Shown: positions 1 through 7,645 of the stretch, piece after piece | Layout of the letters: every line of letters starts with the position of its first letter | Numbering within the stretch: position 1 is the stretch's first letter | DNA from: Pseudocitrobacter sp913778145 | Lineage (GTDB): Bacteria > Pseudomonadota > Gammaproteobacteria > Enterobacterales > Enterobacteriaceae | Assembly: GCA_035726825.1 (NCBI GenBank) | Contig: JALNTX010000002.1 | Coordinates: forward strand, 248,001 to 312,000 | Length of the DNA stretch: 64,000 nucleotides | Direction: 5' to 3' | Translations under genes and position numbers: made by a program | Notes under the pieces: model-generated | Seen by the model: only the letters and a program-made list of their open reading frames with translations | Told to the model about the DNA's origin: nothing | Databases searched by the model: none

Positions 1-150
1 GGTAACGTGATTAAGAGCCAGTTCCTCAATATTCGCGACTGGCCGTTCGGTGCCGCCACCAGCATTACGTTGACCGTCGTGATGGGTCTGATGCTGTTGG
101 TTTACTGGCGCGCCTCGCGTCTACTGAACAAAAAGGTGGAGCTGGAATGA
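1..150 (+). CDS. potB: PotB, spermidine/putrescine ABC permease (C-terminal end only)
   Basis: Frame 1 is open from the window edge to a TGA at 148-150 and encodes the last 49 residues of an inner-membrane permease. A hydrophobic final membrane segment (TLTVVMGLMLLVYW) is followed by a basic cytoplasmic tail ending KKVELE, as in enterobacterial PotB. PotB pairs with PotC to form the membrane channel of the PotABCD polyamine importer. Its stop overlaps the potC start (ATGA, 147-150), which indicates translational coupling. The 5' part lies outside the window. Confidence 0.95.
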   Translation, partial: GNVIKSQFLNIRDWPFGAATSITLTVVMGLMLLVYWRASRLLNKKVELE

Positions 151-938
151 TCGGTAAACTGCTGCGCGGCGGTTTTATGACCGCCATTTACGCTTATCTC
201 TACATCCCGATTATTATTTTGATCGTGAACTCCTTTAACAGCTCACGCTTTGGGATCAACTGGCAGGGTTTTACCACCAACTGGTACAGCCTGCTAATGA
301 ACAATGACAGCCTGTTGCAGGCCGCCCAGCACTCGTTGACGATGGCGATTTTCTCGGCAACCTTCGCCACGCTGATTGGTTCGCTGACGGCAGTAGCGCT
401 CTACCGCTACCGTTTTCGCGGCAAACCGTTTGTCAGCGGCATGTTGTTCGTGGTGATGATGTCACCTGACATCGTGATGGCCATCTCGCTGCTGGTGTTG
501 TTCATGCTGCTGGGGATCCAGCTCGGCTTCTGGTCCCTGCTGTTCTCGCATATCACCTTTTGTCTGCCGTTTGTGGTGGTCACCGTTTACTCACGCCTGA
601 AAGGGTTTGATGTGCGGATGCTGGAAGCAGCAAAAGATTTGGGAGCCAGTGAACTCACCATTTTGCGTAAAATTATTCTGCCGCTGGCGATGCCTGCGGT
701 GGCCGCTGGCTGGCTGTTGAGCTTTACGCTCTCCATGGATGACGTGGTGGTATCTTCCTTCGTCACCGGGCCGGGCTATGAGATTTTACCGTTGAAGATC
801 TACTCGATGGTGAAAGTGGGCGTATCACCAGAAGTCAATGCGCTGGCGACGATTTTACTGGTGCTGTCGCTGGTCCTGGTAATTGCCAGCCAGCTTATTG
901 CACGCGATAAAACGAAAGGTCTGGCGCGCCAGGCATAA
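147..938 (+). CDS. potC: PotC, spermidine/putrescine ABC transporter permease
   Basis: This 263-residue integral membrane protein has about six hydrophobic segments. The binding-protein-dependent permease EAA loop is visible near residues 160-180 (EAAKDLGAS followed by ILPLAMP); it contacts the ATPase PotA. Length matches the family (E. coli, 264). PotC and PotB form the channel through which PotD delivers spermidine or putrescine. The start overlaps the potB stop by four bases, and potD follows after 67 bases, so the genes form one operon. Identification is firm by length, motif and neighbours. Confidence 0.97.
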   Translation: MIGKLLRGGFMTAIYAYLYIPIIILIVNSFNSSRFGINWQGFTTNWYSLLMNNDSLLQAAQHSLTMAIFSATFATLIGSLTAVALYRYRFRGKPFVSGMLFVVMMSPDIVMAISLLVLFMLLGIQLGFWSLLFSHITFCLPFVVVTVYSRLKGFDVRMLEAAKDLGASELTILRKIILPLAMPAVAAGWLLSFTLSMDDVVVSSFVTGPGYEILPLKIYSMVKVGVSPEVNALATILLVLSLVLVIASQLIARDKTKGLARQA

Positions 939-945
939 TGGGAAC

Positions 946-963
946 TGGCCTGAATTCAGGCCA
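946..963. repeat. 18-bp perfect palindrome in the potC-potD gap
   Basis: TGGCCTGAATTCAGGCCA is a perfect inverted repeat that starts 7 bases after the potC stop. In the transcript it would form a short hairpin between potC and potD with no U-run after it. By inference it may stabilise the mRNA end or partly attenuate read-through, setting the ratio of permease to binding protein. No direct evidence of function is visible. Confidence 0.5.
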
Positions 964-1005
964 ATCAACACAGCAGCCTTTCGAGGCTCAATCAGGGGAC
1001 GTTAA

Positions 1006-2052
1006 ATGAAAAAATGGTCACGCCACCTGCTCGCGGCGGGTGCTTTAGCACTGGGAATGAGCGCCGCTCACGCTGATGACTCTAAAACGCTCTATTTCTA
1101 TAACTGGACGGAGTATGTTCCGCCGGGGCTGTTGGAACAGTTCACCAAAGAGACGGGCATCAAGGTTATCTATTCGACCTATGAATCGAATGAAACCATG
1201 TACGCTAAGCTCAAGACCTATAAAGACGGTGCCTATGACCTGGTGGTGCCTTCCACCTATTACGTCGATAAAATGCGCAAAGAGGGCATGATCCAGAAGA
1301 TCGATAAAACGAAGTTAACCAACTTCGGCAACCTCGACCCGGAAATGCTCAATAAACCGTTCGACCCAAATAATGATTACTCTATTCCGTATATCTGGGG
1401 TGCGACGGCTATCGGCGTGAACAGCGACAGCATCGATCCGAAAAGCATTACCAGCTGGGCCGACCTGTGGAAGCCGGAGTATAAAAACAGCCTGCTGTTA
1501 ACCGACGATGCGCGCGAAGTGTTCCAGATGGCGCTGCGTAAACTGGGTTATTCCGGCAATACCACCGACCCGAAAGAGATTGAAGCTGCGTATAACGAGC
1601 TGAAAAAACTGATGCCGAACGTGGCCGCATTCAACTCTGATAACCCGGCCAACCCGTATATGGAAGGTGAAGTAAATCTAGGTATGGTGTGGAACGGCTC
1701 GGCGTGGGTCGCGCGTCAGAACGGTACGCCGCTGGAGGTCATCTGGCCGAAAGAAGGCGGCATCTTCTGGATGGATAGCCTCTCTATTCCGGCAAATGCC
1801 AAAAACAAAGAAGGTGCGCTGAAACTCATCAACTTCCTGCTGCGCCCGGAAGTGGCAAAACAGGTCGCGGAAACCATCGGCTACCCGACACCAAACCTGG
1901 CTGCGCGTAAGCTGCTGAGCCCGGACGTGGCGAATGATAAATCACTCTACCCTGACGCCGATACCATCAACAAAGGCGAATGGCAGAATGACGTTGGCGC
2001 GGCCAGCGCGATTTATGAAGAGTATTATCAGAAGTTGAAGGCGGGACGGTAA
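1006..2052 (+). CDS. potD: PotD, periplasmic spermidine/putrescine-binding protein
   Basis: The 348-residue protein has the E. coli length and a Sec signal peptide (MKKWSRHLLAAGALALGMSAAHA, cleavage about residue 23). Polyamine-binding residues known from E. coli PotD are kept: Trp34 and Tyr37 in NWTEY, the PSTYYV loop, the acidic LTDDAREVF segment near 168-171, Trp in VWNGSAW and the Trp/Asp pair in FWMDS. It captures polyamine in the periplasm and docks on PotBC. A GGGGAC Shine-Dalgarno-like sequence precedes the ATG. It is the last gene of the pot operon; a GC-rich hairpin follows. Confidence 0.97.
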   Translation: MKKWSRHLLAAGALALGMSAAHADDSKTLYFYNWTEYVPPGLLEQFTKETGIKVIYSTYESNETMYAKLKTYKDGAYDLVVPSTYYVDKMRKEGMIQKIDKTKLTNFGNLDPEMLNKPFDPNNDYSIPYIWGATAIGVNSDSIDPKSITSWADLWKPEYKNSLLLTDDAREVFQMALRKLGYSGNTTDPKEIEAAYNELKKLMPNVAAFNSDNPANPYMEGEVNLGMVWNGSAWVARQNGTPLEVIWPKEGGIFWMDSLSIPANAKNKEGALKLINFLLRPEVAKQVAETIGYPTPNLAARKLLSPDVANDKSLYPDADTINKGEWQNDVGAASAIYEEYYQKLKAGR

Positions 2053-2060
2053 TCCGTTTC

Positions 2061-2090
2061 AGCGTCGGGGTAAAGGTCAGCCCCGACGCT
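2061..2090. terminator. GC-rich hairpin after potD
   Basis: AGCGTCGGGG and CCCCGACGCT form a perfect 10-bp stem with a 10-base loop, 8 bases after the potD stop and 22 bases before the end of the convergent gene at 2112. There is no clear U-run on the plus strand. It probably ends or protects transcripts from both sides. Confidence 0.6.
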
Positions 2091-2111
2091 ATCATCCGTT
2101 CTCATCTGCAA

Positions 2112-3113
2112 TTATTTATGCTTCGACCTAAAGAAAGCAGCGCAACGGTTATAACTCATATTGCGTAACCACACTTGCTCAACCAGCTCACCATACTGAT
2201 TGTTCACCCATGAATATCCCTCAGTAAATCCTTTTTCATCCTGAGCCAGACAGGCTGTGGTCATATATTCTGTCGCGATTTGCGGTGTAGGATAGGTTTT
2301 ATAGCGATCGTGCCACCCCGTTTTCATCGTCTCCCATGAAATGATTTTCCCCGCATCCAGCAACCCCATCATTTCCGGTTCGAATGATAATGCGTTATAC
2401 CATACATATGAATAATACGATTTACCTGATTGCGCAGATGTTCTACTTGCAGCAAGTTGTGCAATTTTTTCAACGAGCTCGGGAGAGCCGCCCCATTTCG
2501 GTAGGCTGCCTTCCATGGCATCGAGATAGATATTTTGATAGGTAGGATATTTTTGGCTACCCTCTTCCAGGGTTTTCATTAATAATTCATGGTCGTTAAG
2601 ATTTCGTGCCACCGATATCATTAACTGATACCACATAGGATCTTTATCTGCGATATTTTTATGTTTTAATAAATAACTTTTTTCTTGTTCAATCAATGCT
2701 TTGAATTTTGGCCATACATCTTCATCAACCGTTTCAGCAGCCCCTTCTCCGCGCAGGAAGAAAGCCTTAGAACTATAGCTACTCGCCTTGAGCATCATCG
2801 CGACCGTAGAGTCTGGGTTAGCTTTTAGCCAGTCATCTGCTGTAGATTCACCGCCATCAGGTTTACTGACATTATTATCAGTAACCGCGAGGTAGGCTAA
2901 GATAAGTTTGTGTGTCCCATTACTGGTTGAAGGAAAACCATTAACATAACTGGAAAACAGCGTATCAAGCTTTGACCATTTCTCTTTAAAAACCATATCA
3001 ATAATTGGCTGCTGGATTTCCAATCGTTCTTGTTCTTCATCCGCAGCTCGTGCAGAATTCATTGATACCACAAATAAAGCCAACGGCAATATTTTAAAAA
3101 AATATTTTTGCAT
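2112..3113 (-). CDS. secreted DUF4034-like hypothetical protein
   Basis: The 333-residue protein has a clear N-terminal signal peptide (basic MQKYFFK, hydrophobic LPLALFVVSM, possible cleavage at ARA-AD near residue 23), so it is probably periplasmic. The body is helical and lacks catalytic motifs that I recognise. The pattern of a helical 'WLKANPDS' block, an 'RGEG' turn, 'DPMWYQLMISVARN', 'KYPTYQNIYLDAM' and 'PKWGGSPE' resembles DUF4034 proteins, a TPR-like family of unknown role. That assignment is from memory of the family and needs a profile search. Base composition is more AT-rich than the flanking core genes, which suggests acquisition. E. coli K-12 has no counterpart at this locus. 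Confidence 0.7.
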   Translation of the reverse strand: MQKYFFKILPLALFVVSMNSARAADEEQERLEIQQPIIDMVFKEKWSKLDTLFSSYVNGFPSTSNGTHKLILAYLAVTDNNVSKPDGGESTADDWLKANPDSTVAMMLKASSYSSKAFFLRGEGAAETVDEDVWPKFKALIEQEKSYLLKHKNIADKDPMWYQLMISVARNLNDHELLMKTLEEGSQKYPTYQNIYLDAMEGSLPKWGGSPELVEKIAQLAASRTSAQSGKSYYSYVWYNALSFEPEMMGLLDAGKIISWETMKTGWHDRYKTYPTPQIATEYMTTACLAQDEKGFTEGYSWVNNQYGELVEQVWLRNMSYNRCAAFFRSKHK

Positions 3114-3194
3114 CAGTCTACGCCTTGAGAATAAATGATATACCGCTGCATTATAAACAATTAAAGCATTAAATCATCCAGCGTCAGAAAAATT

Positions 3195-3905
3195 TTAGCG
3201 GGATAGCTGCCTCGGCCAAAAATACTGCACATTAAACTCATAACTATTATTATAAAGAATAGAATAATCGAGAATTGTTTGGTGAATATCTACCGCCTGG
3301 GTCTCCATGCGTATGACTGGGTCTTTAACGCTAATATTTAATATCCGCGCCACGTCCTGATTTGCCAGTTCGGTCGAGAACGTTTCAAACGATCCTAATA
3401 GGGTTATGCCACACACACGTTCAAAAAAATCAAACTTTGATTTATTCATATCGCTGATTGTTAGCTGTGGAAAACGTGTGACTGAAAGCCAGGTGTGTTC
3501 AAGTTGCATGGGAATATTGTCTATCAGGCGTATCCGTTTCACCTGATAAACCCATTCGCCTGGCTGAATTTTTAATTTTGCGGCGATGTCCTCCGTAGCG
3601 GGTAACGCTTCAAACTTCAATACCCGGCTGGTAGAGGGCTTACCGTGCAGGCGCGCGATCTCGCTAAACCCCATAGAAGTATTGACCTGCGGCATAAATT
3701 TCTTATAGCACACAAAGCTTCCCGCCCCTTTTCGCGTCTCAACCACGCCTTCCGCGGCCAGTTCCGCCAGCGCTTTTCGGATAGTATTGCGCGATACGTT
3801 CCAGCGCTGCGCCAGTTCATATTCAGGTGGTAACGGGTCGCCAATAGAAATATTGGCGTTAGTGATTAATTCCCGAATTGCATTAACGATATTTTTATAA
3901 ATCAT
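3195..3905 (-). CDS. GntR-family (HutC/UTRA) transcriptional regulator
   Basis: The 236-residue protein has an N-terminal GntR winged helix-turn-helix (residues about 1-68; PPEYELAQRWNVSRNTIRKAL, then GVVETRKGAGSFV) and a C-terminal UTRA ligand-binding domain from about residue 80, with the family-typical VYQVKRIRLID and PMQLEHTWLS strands. UTRA regulators commonly sense sugar phosphates or related effectors. It is divergent from the EIIC/beta-glucosidase genes across a 214-base gap and is the obvious candidate to control them from that gap; this is inference. An AT-rich 3' half hints at horizontal origin. Confidence 0.88.
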   Translation of the reverse strand: MIYKNIVNAIRELITNANISIGDPLPPEYELAQRWNVSRNTIRKALAELAAEGVVETRKGAGSFVCYKKFMPQVNTSMGFSEIARLHGKPSTSRVLKFEALPATEDIAAKLKIQPGEWVYQVKRIRLIDNIPMQLEHTWLSVTRFPQLTISDMNKSKFDFFERVCGITLLGSFETFSTELANQDVARILNISVKDPVIRMETQAVDIHQTILDYSILYNNSYEFNVQYFWPRQLSR

Positions 3906-4119
3906 CTTTTGTTTAATCCATAAAGGAACAACTATCAGACATCTTAATTTAAATTATTTCAACTAGTTACTATTTTTTAGCCTGAAATACGCCGCAGATG
4001 TCCATTTTTTACTTAAGAGTAGAACAGGTTGCCGTGATTAAAGATTGATGGGCTTAACACTTTCTCGCTTAAATAATCTCAAAAATATCGCTAACCTTGG
4101 CCCATTAAATATATTTACC
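3906..4119. promoter_or_regulatory. divergent control region between GntR regulator and EIIC gene
   Basis: This AT-rich gap separates the divergent regulator and transporter genes and must hold both promoters. A short palindrome AACTAGTT (3961-3968) inside an AT-rich stretch is one possible operator core, but it is only 8 bases long and not convincing alone. I see no strong Shine-Dalgarno before either possible EIIC start (TTG/ATG at 4045/4048 or ATG at 4120). Confidence 0.4.
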
Positions 4120-5388
4120 ATGAATAAATTTGAGAAAGCTTTTCAGAAACTGGATCCCATTATTGCCGCTCTGGGTCGCAGCCCCTGGCTGCAAACCATC
4201 TCTGTATCAATGGTTTCGACTATCGCGATTACGCTAATCGGTTCGATCAGCGTGTTGCTTATCGTTTTCCCCATCGATAGCGTGCATCATTTCTTTGTCG
4301 CGACAAAGATGATCCCTGTTTTCAGCGGCGTCGCCACCTGCACGCTGGGTATTCTGGCGCTCTACGTCACCTTCTTTATGGCGCGCCATCTGGTAAGCCA
4401 TTATGACGTCGACGTCGATGGTTCCATTTGCGGCATCGCCGCCGTGATGGCCTTTTTGATTGTCACATCGCTGGCGGACGCCGAGGGAAATATCGCGTCC
4501 ATTCCGCTGACCTGGCTCGGCGTGCAGGGCGTTTTCTCGGCCATGCTGATAGGCCTTGGCGTCGGGCGGTTGTTCATCTTTGTAGTACAGCGCGGTTGGA
4601 CAATAAAAATGCCCAAAGGCGTTCCCCCCATGATTAGCCGCGTCTTTCAGGGGCTACTGCCCTTCCTGACCGTCGGCCTGGTGGCGCTGCTTATCAACCG
4701 TGCCTTTATGGAAACACCGTGGGGCAGTTTTCACCAGTGCATCTACACGCTGATTCAGCAGCCGCTGAAAGGGCTGGGCGGAAGCCTGCTGGCGTTCCTG
4801 CTGGTCACGCTTATCATGCAAATCTTCTGGTTTTTAGGCATTCACGGCACCAACGTCGTGTTGCCGCTGGTAACACCCATCTGGCTGGCGATGGATCTCG
4901 AAAACCTGGCCGCCTGGCAGAGCGGTCAGGAGTTGCCTAACGTGCTGGGGCTGGCATTCTTCAATATCGTCACATGGGGCGGTCTGGCGCTGGGGCTGGT
5001 GCTGCTGATGTGTCTGTCGCGGAACAAACAGTTTAAACAGGTAGGCCGCCTGGCGCTGACGCCTGCCCTGTTTGGCATTACCGAACCGGTTATCTTCGGT
5101 ACGCCGCTGGTGATGAACTATCACCTGATGGTGCCGTTTATTACCAATAACGCGATTGCGATAACCCTTTCCTGGGCGCTCATTAAAATGGGGCTGGTCG
5201 CCAAGATTGTCGGCGCGCAAACCATTTTCGGCCTGCCGCTGGGGTTCTTTGCGTCTATCGGCGGCGCGACGTCGATCGTTCTGCTGCATCTGTTTTTACA
5301 GCTGATTCTCTCTCCGCTGCTCTGGTTCCCGTGGTTTAAGCTGGCGGAAAAAGAGGCGCTGAAGCGTGAAGCCGAGGAGGCCAACTGA
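4120..5388 (+). CDS. PTS EIIC permease, lactose/cellobiose-type
   Basis: This is a very hydrophobic protein with about ten membrane segments. The start MNKFEKAFQKLDPIIAALGRS matches the usual N-terminus of lactose/cellobiose-family EIIC proteins (amphipathic helix, then 'PI...LG'), giving 422 residues. In-frame starts at 4045 (TTG) and 4048 (ATG) would add 24-25 residues; no start has a strong ribosome site. Conserved-looking EIIC features include WFLGIHGTNVV, the FGITEPVIFGTPLVMN loop and the C-terminal GATS segment. No EIIB or EIIA domain or gene is nearby, so phosphoryl transfer would need partners encoded elsewhere. The stop overlaps the GH3 gene start (TGATG), so the two are co-translated. 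Confidence 0.88.
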   Translation: MNKFEKAFQKLDPIIAALGRSPWLQTISVSMVSTIAITLIGSISVLLIVFPIDSVHHFFVATKMIPVFSGVATCTLGILALYVTFFMARHLVSHYDVDVDGSICGIAAVMAFLIVTSLADAEGNIASIPLTWLGVQGVFSAMLIGLGVGRLFIFVVQRGWTIKMPKGVPPMISRVFQGLLPFLTVGLVALLINRAFMETPWGSFHQCIYTLIQQPLKGLGGSLLAFLLVTLIMQIFWFLGIHGTNVVLPLVTPIWLAMDLENLAAWQSGQELPNVLGLAFFNIVTWGGLALGLVLLMCLSRNKQFKQVGRLALTPALFGITEPVIFGTPLVMNYHLMVPFITNNAIAITLSWALIKMGLVAKIVGAQTIFGLPLGFFASIGGATSIVLLHLFLQLILSPLLWFPWFKLAEKEALKREAEEAN

Positions 5389-7607
5389 TGAGCAGAATCA
5401 CCACATTGCTGGCGCAGATGACGCTGGAAGAGAAAGTCGGCCAGCTGGTACAGCTTTCCGGCGAGTTTTTTGTCGATGAACCTCAACTTACCGTTGGCCC
5501 AAAAGCGAAGCTCGGCATCAGCCAGCAACAGGTTCAGTGCGTAGGTTCAGTATTGAATGTGTCTGGCGCAAAAAGAACGCGTCATATTCAGGAACAGCAT
5601 CTGCAAAACAGCCGCCTGAAAATTCCGCTGCTGTTTATGGCGGATATCGTTTACGGCTATCGTACAGTTTTCCCCATCCCGCTGGCGCTGGGCTGTAGCT
5701 GGTCGCCCGCGCTGATCGAGCGTTGCTGTCAGGTCGCAGCGAAAGAAGCCGTTAGCGCAGGGAGCCATGTAACTTTTGCGCCCATGGCTGACCTGGTGCG
5801 CGATACCCGCTGGGGGCGTTGTATGGAGTCGACGGGCGAAGATCCGCTGCTTAACAGCCGGATAGTCAGCGCCTGCGTGCGCGGCTTTCAGCATAATCTG
5901 GAACACGGTGAGGGGCTGGCAGCCTGCGTGAAACACTTCGCCGGATATGGCGCGCCTGTTGCCGGTCGCGATTACAACACCGTTGAGCTATCGCGTCAGT
6001 CGCTCTTCGAGGACTATCTTCCGCCCTACCTCGCTGCCGTACAGGCGGGCTGCAAACTGGTGATGTCGGCGTTCAATACCATTGATGGCATTCCTGCCAC
6101 CGCTAACCGCTGGTTGTTACAAACCGTCCTGCGCGATCGCTGGCATTTTGACGGGGTCACCATTGCTGATTATGCCGCGGTGAAGGAACTCATCCCGCAC
6201 GGTGTCGCCGAAGATGAGCGCCATGCCAGCCAGTTGGCCTTCAACGCCGGGCTGGATATCGACATGAAATCGCCCTGCTATGTGAACCATCTGGCCGCGC
6301 TGGTTAACCAGGGCGTGATACCAGAAGAGGCGCTGAATCAGGCCGTGATGCGCGTGCTGCAACTAAAAGAAACGCTGGGATTATTTGACGATCCGTTTCG
6401 CGGCGCATCGGAAGAAAAGGAGCTGGCGTGGTTTTATCATCCGGATCATCTGGCGCTGGCGCGCGAGACCGCCGCCCGCAGTCTGGTGCTGTTAAAAAAC
6501 GATAATGCTCTTCTTCCGCTAAAACCGGGCACAAAAGTCGCCCTGATTGGTCCTTATGCCGATAACCCCGACATTATAGGTCTGTGGGCGGTCTACGGTG
6601 AGACGTCACACAGCGTCACCCTGAAACAGGCGCTGGATGAAGTGCTCACGCCGGATGAGCTGCTGACCACGCAAGGATGCGATCTGCTGCTTAATTACGA
6701 TTTTCTCGGTGAATTTGGCGCCACCACGCAGGTTGATGCGCAATCGTGCATGAGCGAAAAACAGCGGCAGGCGGAAGAAGCCCATGCGCTGAACTATGCG
6801 TGTGAAGCCGACGTGGTGCTGTTAGCCATGGGCGAGCATATGATGCAGAGCGGTGAAGCCGCCAGCCGCACCGATATCCATCTTCCGCGTCATCAGGTTG
6901 AATTTATTCAGGCGATCGCGCGGGTAGCGAAGAAAATCGTGCTGATTCTGTTCAACGGTCGTCCGCTGGTATTGAGTGATGTGGTGGAACATGTTGATGC
7001 CGTTATCGAGGCGTGGTTCCCCGGCAGCGAAGGCGGGCATGCGATAGCCGATGTTCTGTACGGCAAGCGCAATCCGAGCGGGCGTCTTTCAATGAGCTTT
7101 CCGCGCGCAAACGGCCAGGTGCCGATTTATTACAATGCGCTCTCGACCGGCAGACCTGCGGATAAATCAGACCACAGCCCACGGTTTATTTCGAAATACC
7201 TGGATTGCCCCACCACGCCGCTCTTCCCGTTTGGCTTCGGGCTCTCATGGCATCGTGTTGAACTCAGTGAACTAACTCTCGCAGCGCAATTCTGCGCAGG
7301 TGAAACGCTGACGGTGGGCGTCACGGTGCGTAATTTAACGCCGCATGCGGGTGTTGAAACCGTGCAACTTTATTTACAGGATTGCGTGGCTAGCGTCGCA
7401 CGCCCGGTCATGATGCTCAAAGAGTTCCAGCAGGTGACGTTAAACGCGGATGAAACGCGGCGGGTTATTTTCACCGTGAATGAAGAGATGCTGGCGTTCT
7501 ATAACGCCAAGGGCGAGAAGGTCATCGAGCCTGGCCGATTCAACATTTTCGTCGGCACCAGCAGCGTGGAGGTGCTGGAGGGCGAGTTTATCTACCGCTC
7601 AGCGTAA
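5388..7607 (+). CDS. glycoside hydrolase family 3 beta-glucosidase, BglX-like, no signal peptide
   Basis: The 739-residue protein has the three GH3 parts: an N-terminal TIM barrel, a middle alpha/beta sandwich (from about residue 370, ARSLVLLKND) and a C-terminal fibronectin-III-like domain (about 630-739). Barrel motifs include DIVYGYRTVFPIPLALG, KHF (182-184) and the nucleophile Asp261 in VTIADYAAV, where many relatives have SDW. The closest E. coli type is periplasmic BglX, but this protein starts MSRITTLLAQMTLEEKVGQL with no signal peptide and so should be cytoplasmic. Translational coupling to the EIIC gene suggests that it acts on the imported sugar. Whether it accepts a phosphorylated glycoside cannot be told from sequence. 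Confidence 0.9.
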   Translation: MSRITTLLAQMTLEEKVGQLVQLSGEFFVDEPQLTVGPKAKLGISQQQVQCVGSVLNVSGAKRTRHIQEQHLQNSRLKIPLLFMADIVYGYRTVFPIPLALGCSWSPALIERCCQVAAKEAVSAGSHVTFAPMADLVRDTRWGRCMESTGEDPLLNSRIVSACVRGFQHNLEHGEGLAACVKHFAGYGAPVAGRDYNTVELSRQSLFEDYLPPYLAAVQAGCKLVMSAFNTIDGIPATANRWLLQTVLRDRWHFDGVTIADYAAVKELIPHGVAEDERHASQLAFNAGLDIDMKSPCYVNHLAALVNQGVIPEEALNQAVMRVLQLKETLGLFDDPFRGASEEKELAWFYHPDHLALARETAARSLVLLKNDNALLPLKPGTKVALIGPYADNPDIIGLWAVYGETSHSVTLKQALDEVLTPDELLTTQGCDLLLNYDFLGEFGATTQVDAQSCMSEKQRQAEEAHALNYACEADVVLLAMGEHMMQSGEAASRTDIHLPRHQVEFIQAIARVAKKIVLILFNGRPLVLSDVVEHVDAVIEAWFPGSEGGHAIADVLYGKRNPSGRLSMSFPRANGQVPIYYNALSTGRPADKSDHSPRFISKYLDCPTTPLFPFGFGLSWHRVELSELTLAAQFCAGETLTVGVTVRNLTPHAGVETVQLYLQDCVASVARPVMMLKEFQQVTLNADETRRVIFTVNEEMLAFYNAKGEKVIEPGRFNIFVGTSSVEVLEGEFIYRSA

Positions 7608-7614
7608 GTAACAG

Positions 7615-7639
7615 GCACCCGGCAAAACGCGCCGGGTGC
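7615..7639. terminator. bidirectional-type hairpin between GH3 gene and cobB
   Basis: GCACCCGGC and GCCGGGTGC form a 9-bp perfect stem around a 7-base loop, between the convergent ends of the beta-glucosidase gene and cobB. U-runs are weak, with only a TTTTTT at 7650-7655 inside the cobB end. It probably separates the accessory cassette from the core genes. Confidence 0.6.
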
Positions 7640-7645
7640 TCATGA

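Noticed and set aside
2112..7607. prophage or genomic island
   Set aside because: No integrase, tRNA site, transposase or direct repeats at the ends; the genes look like a small metabolic insertion or replacement.
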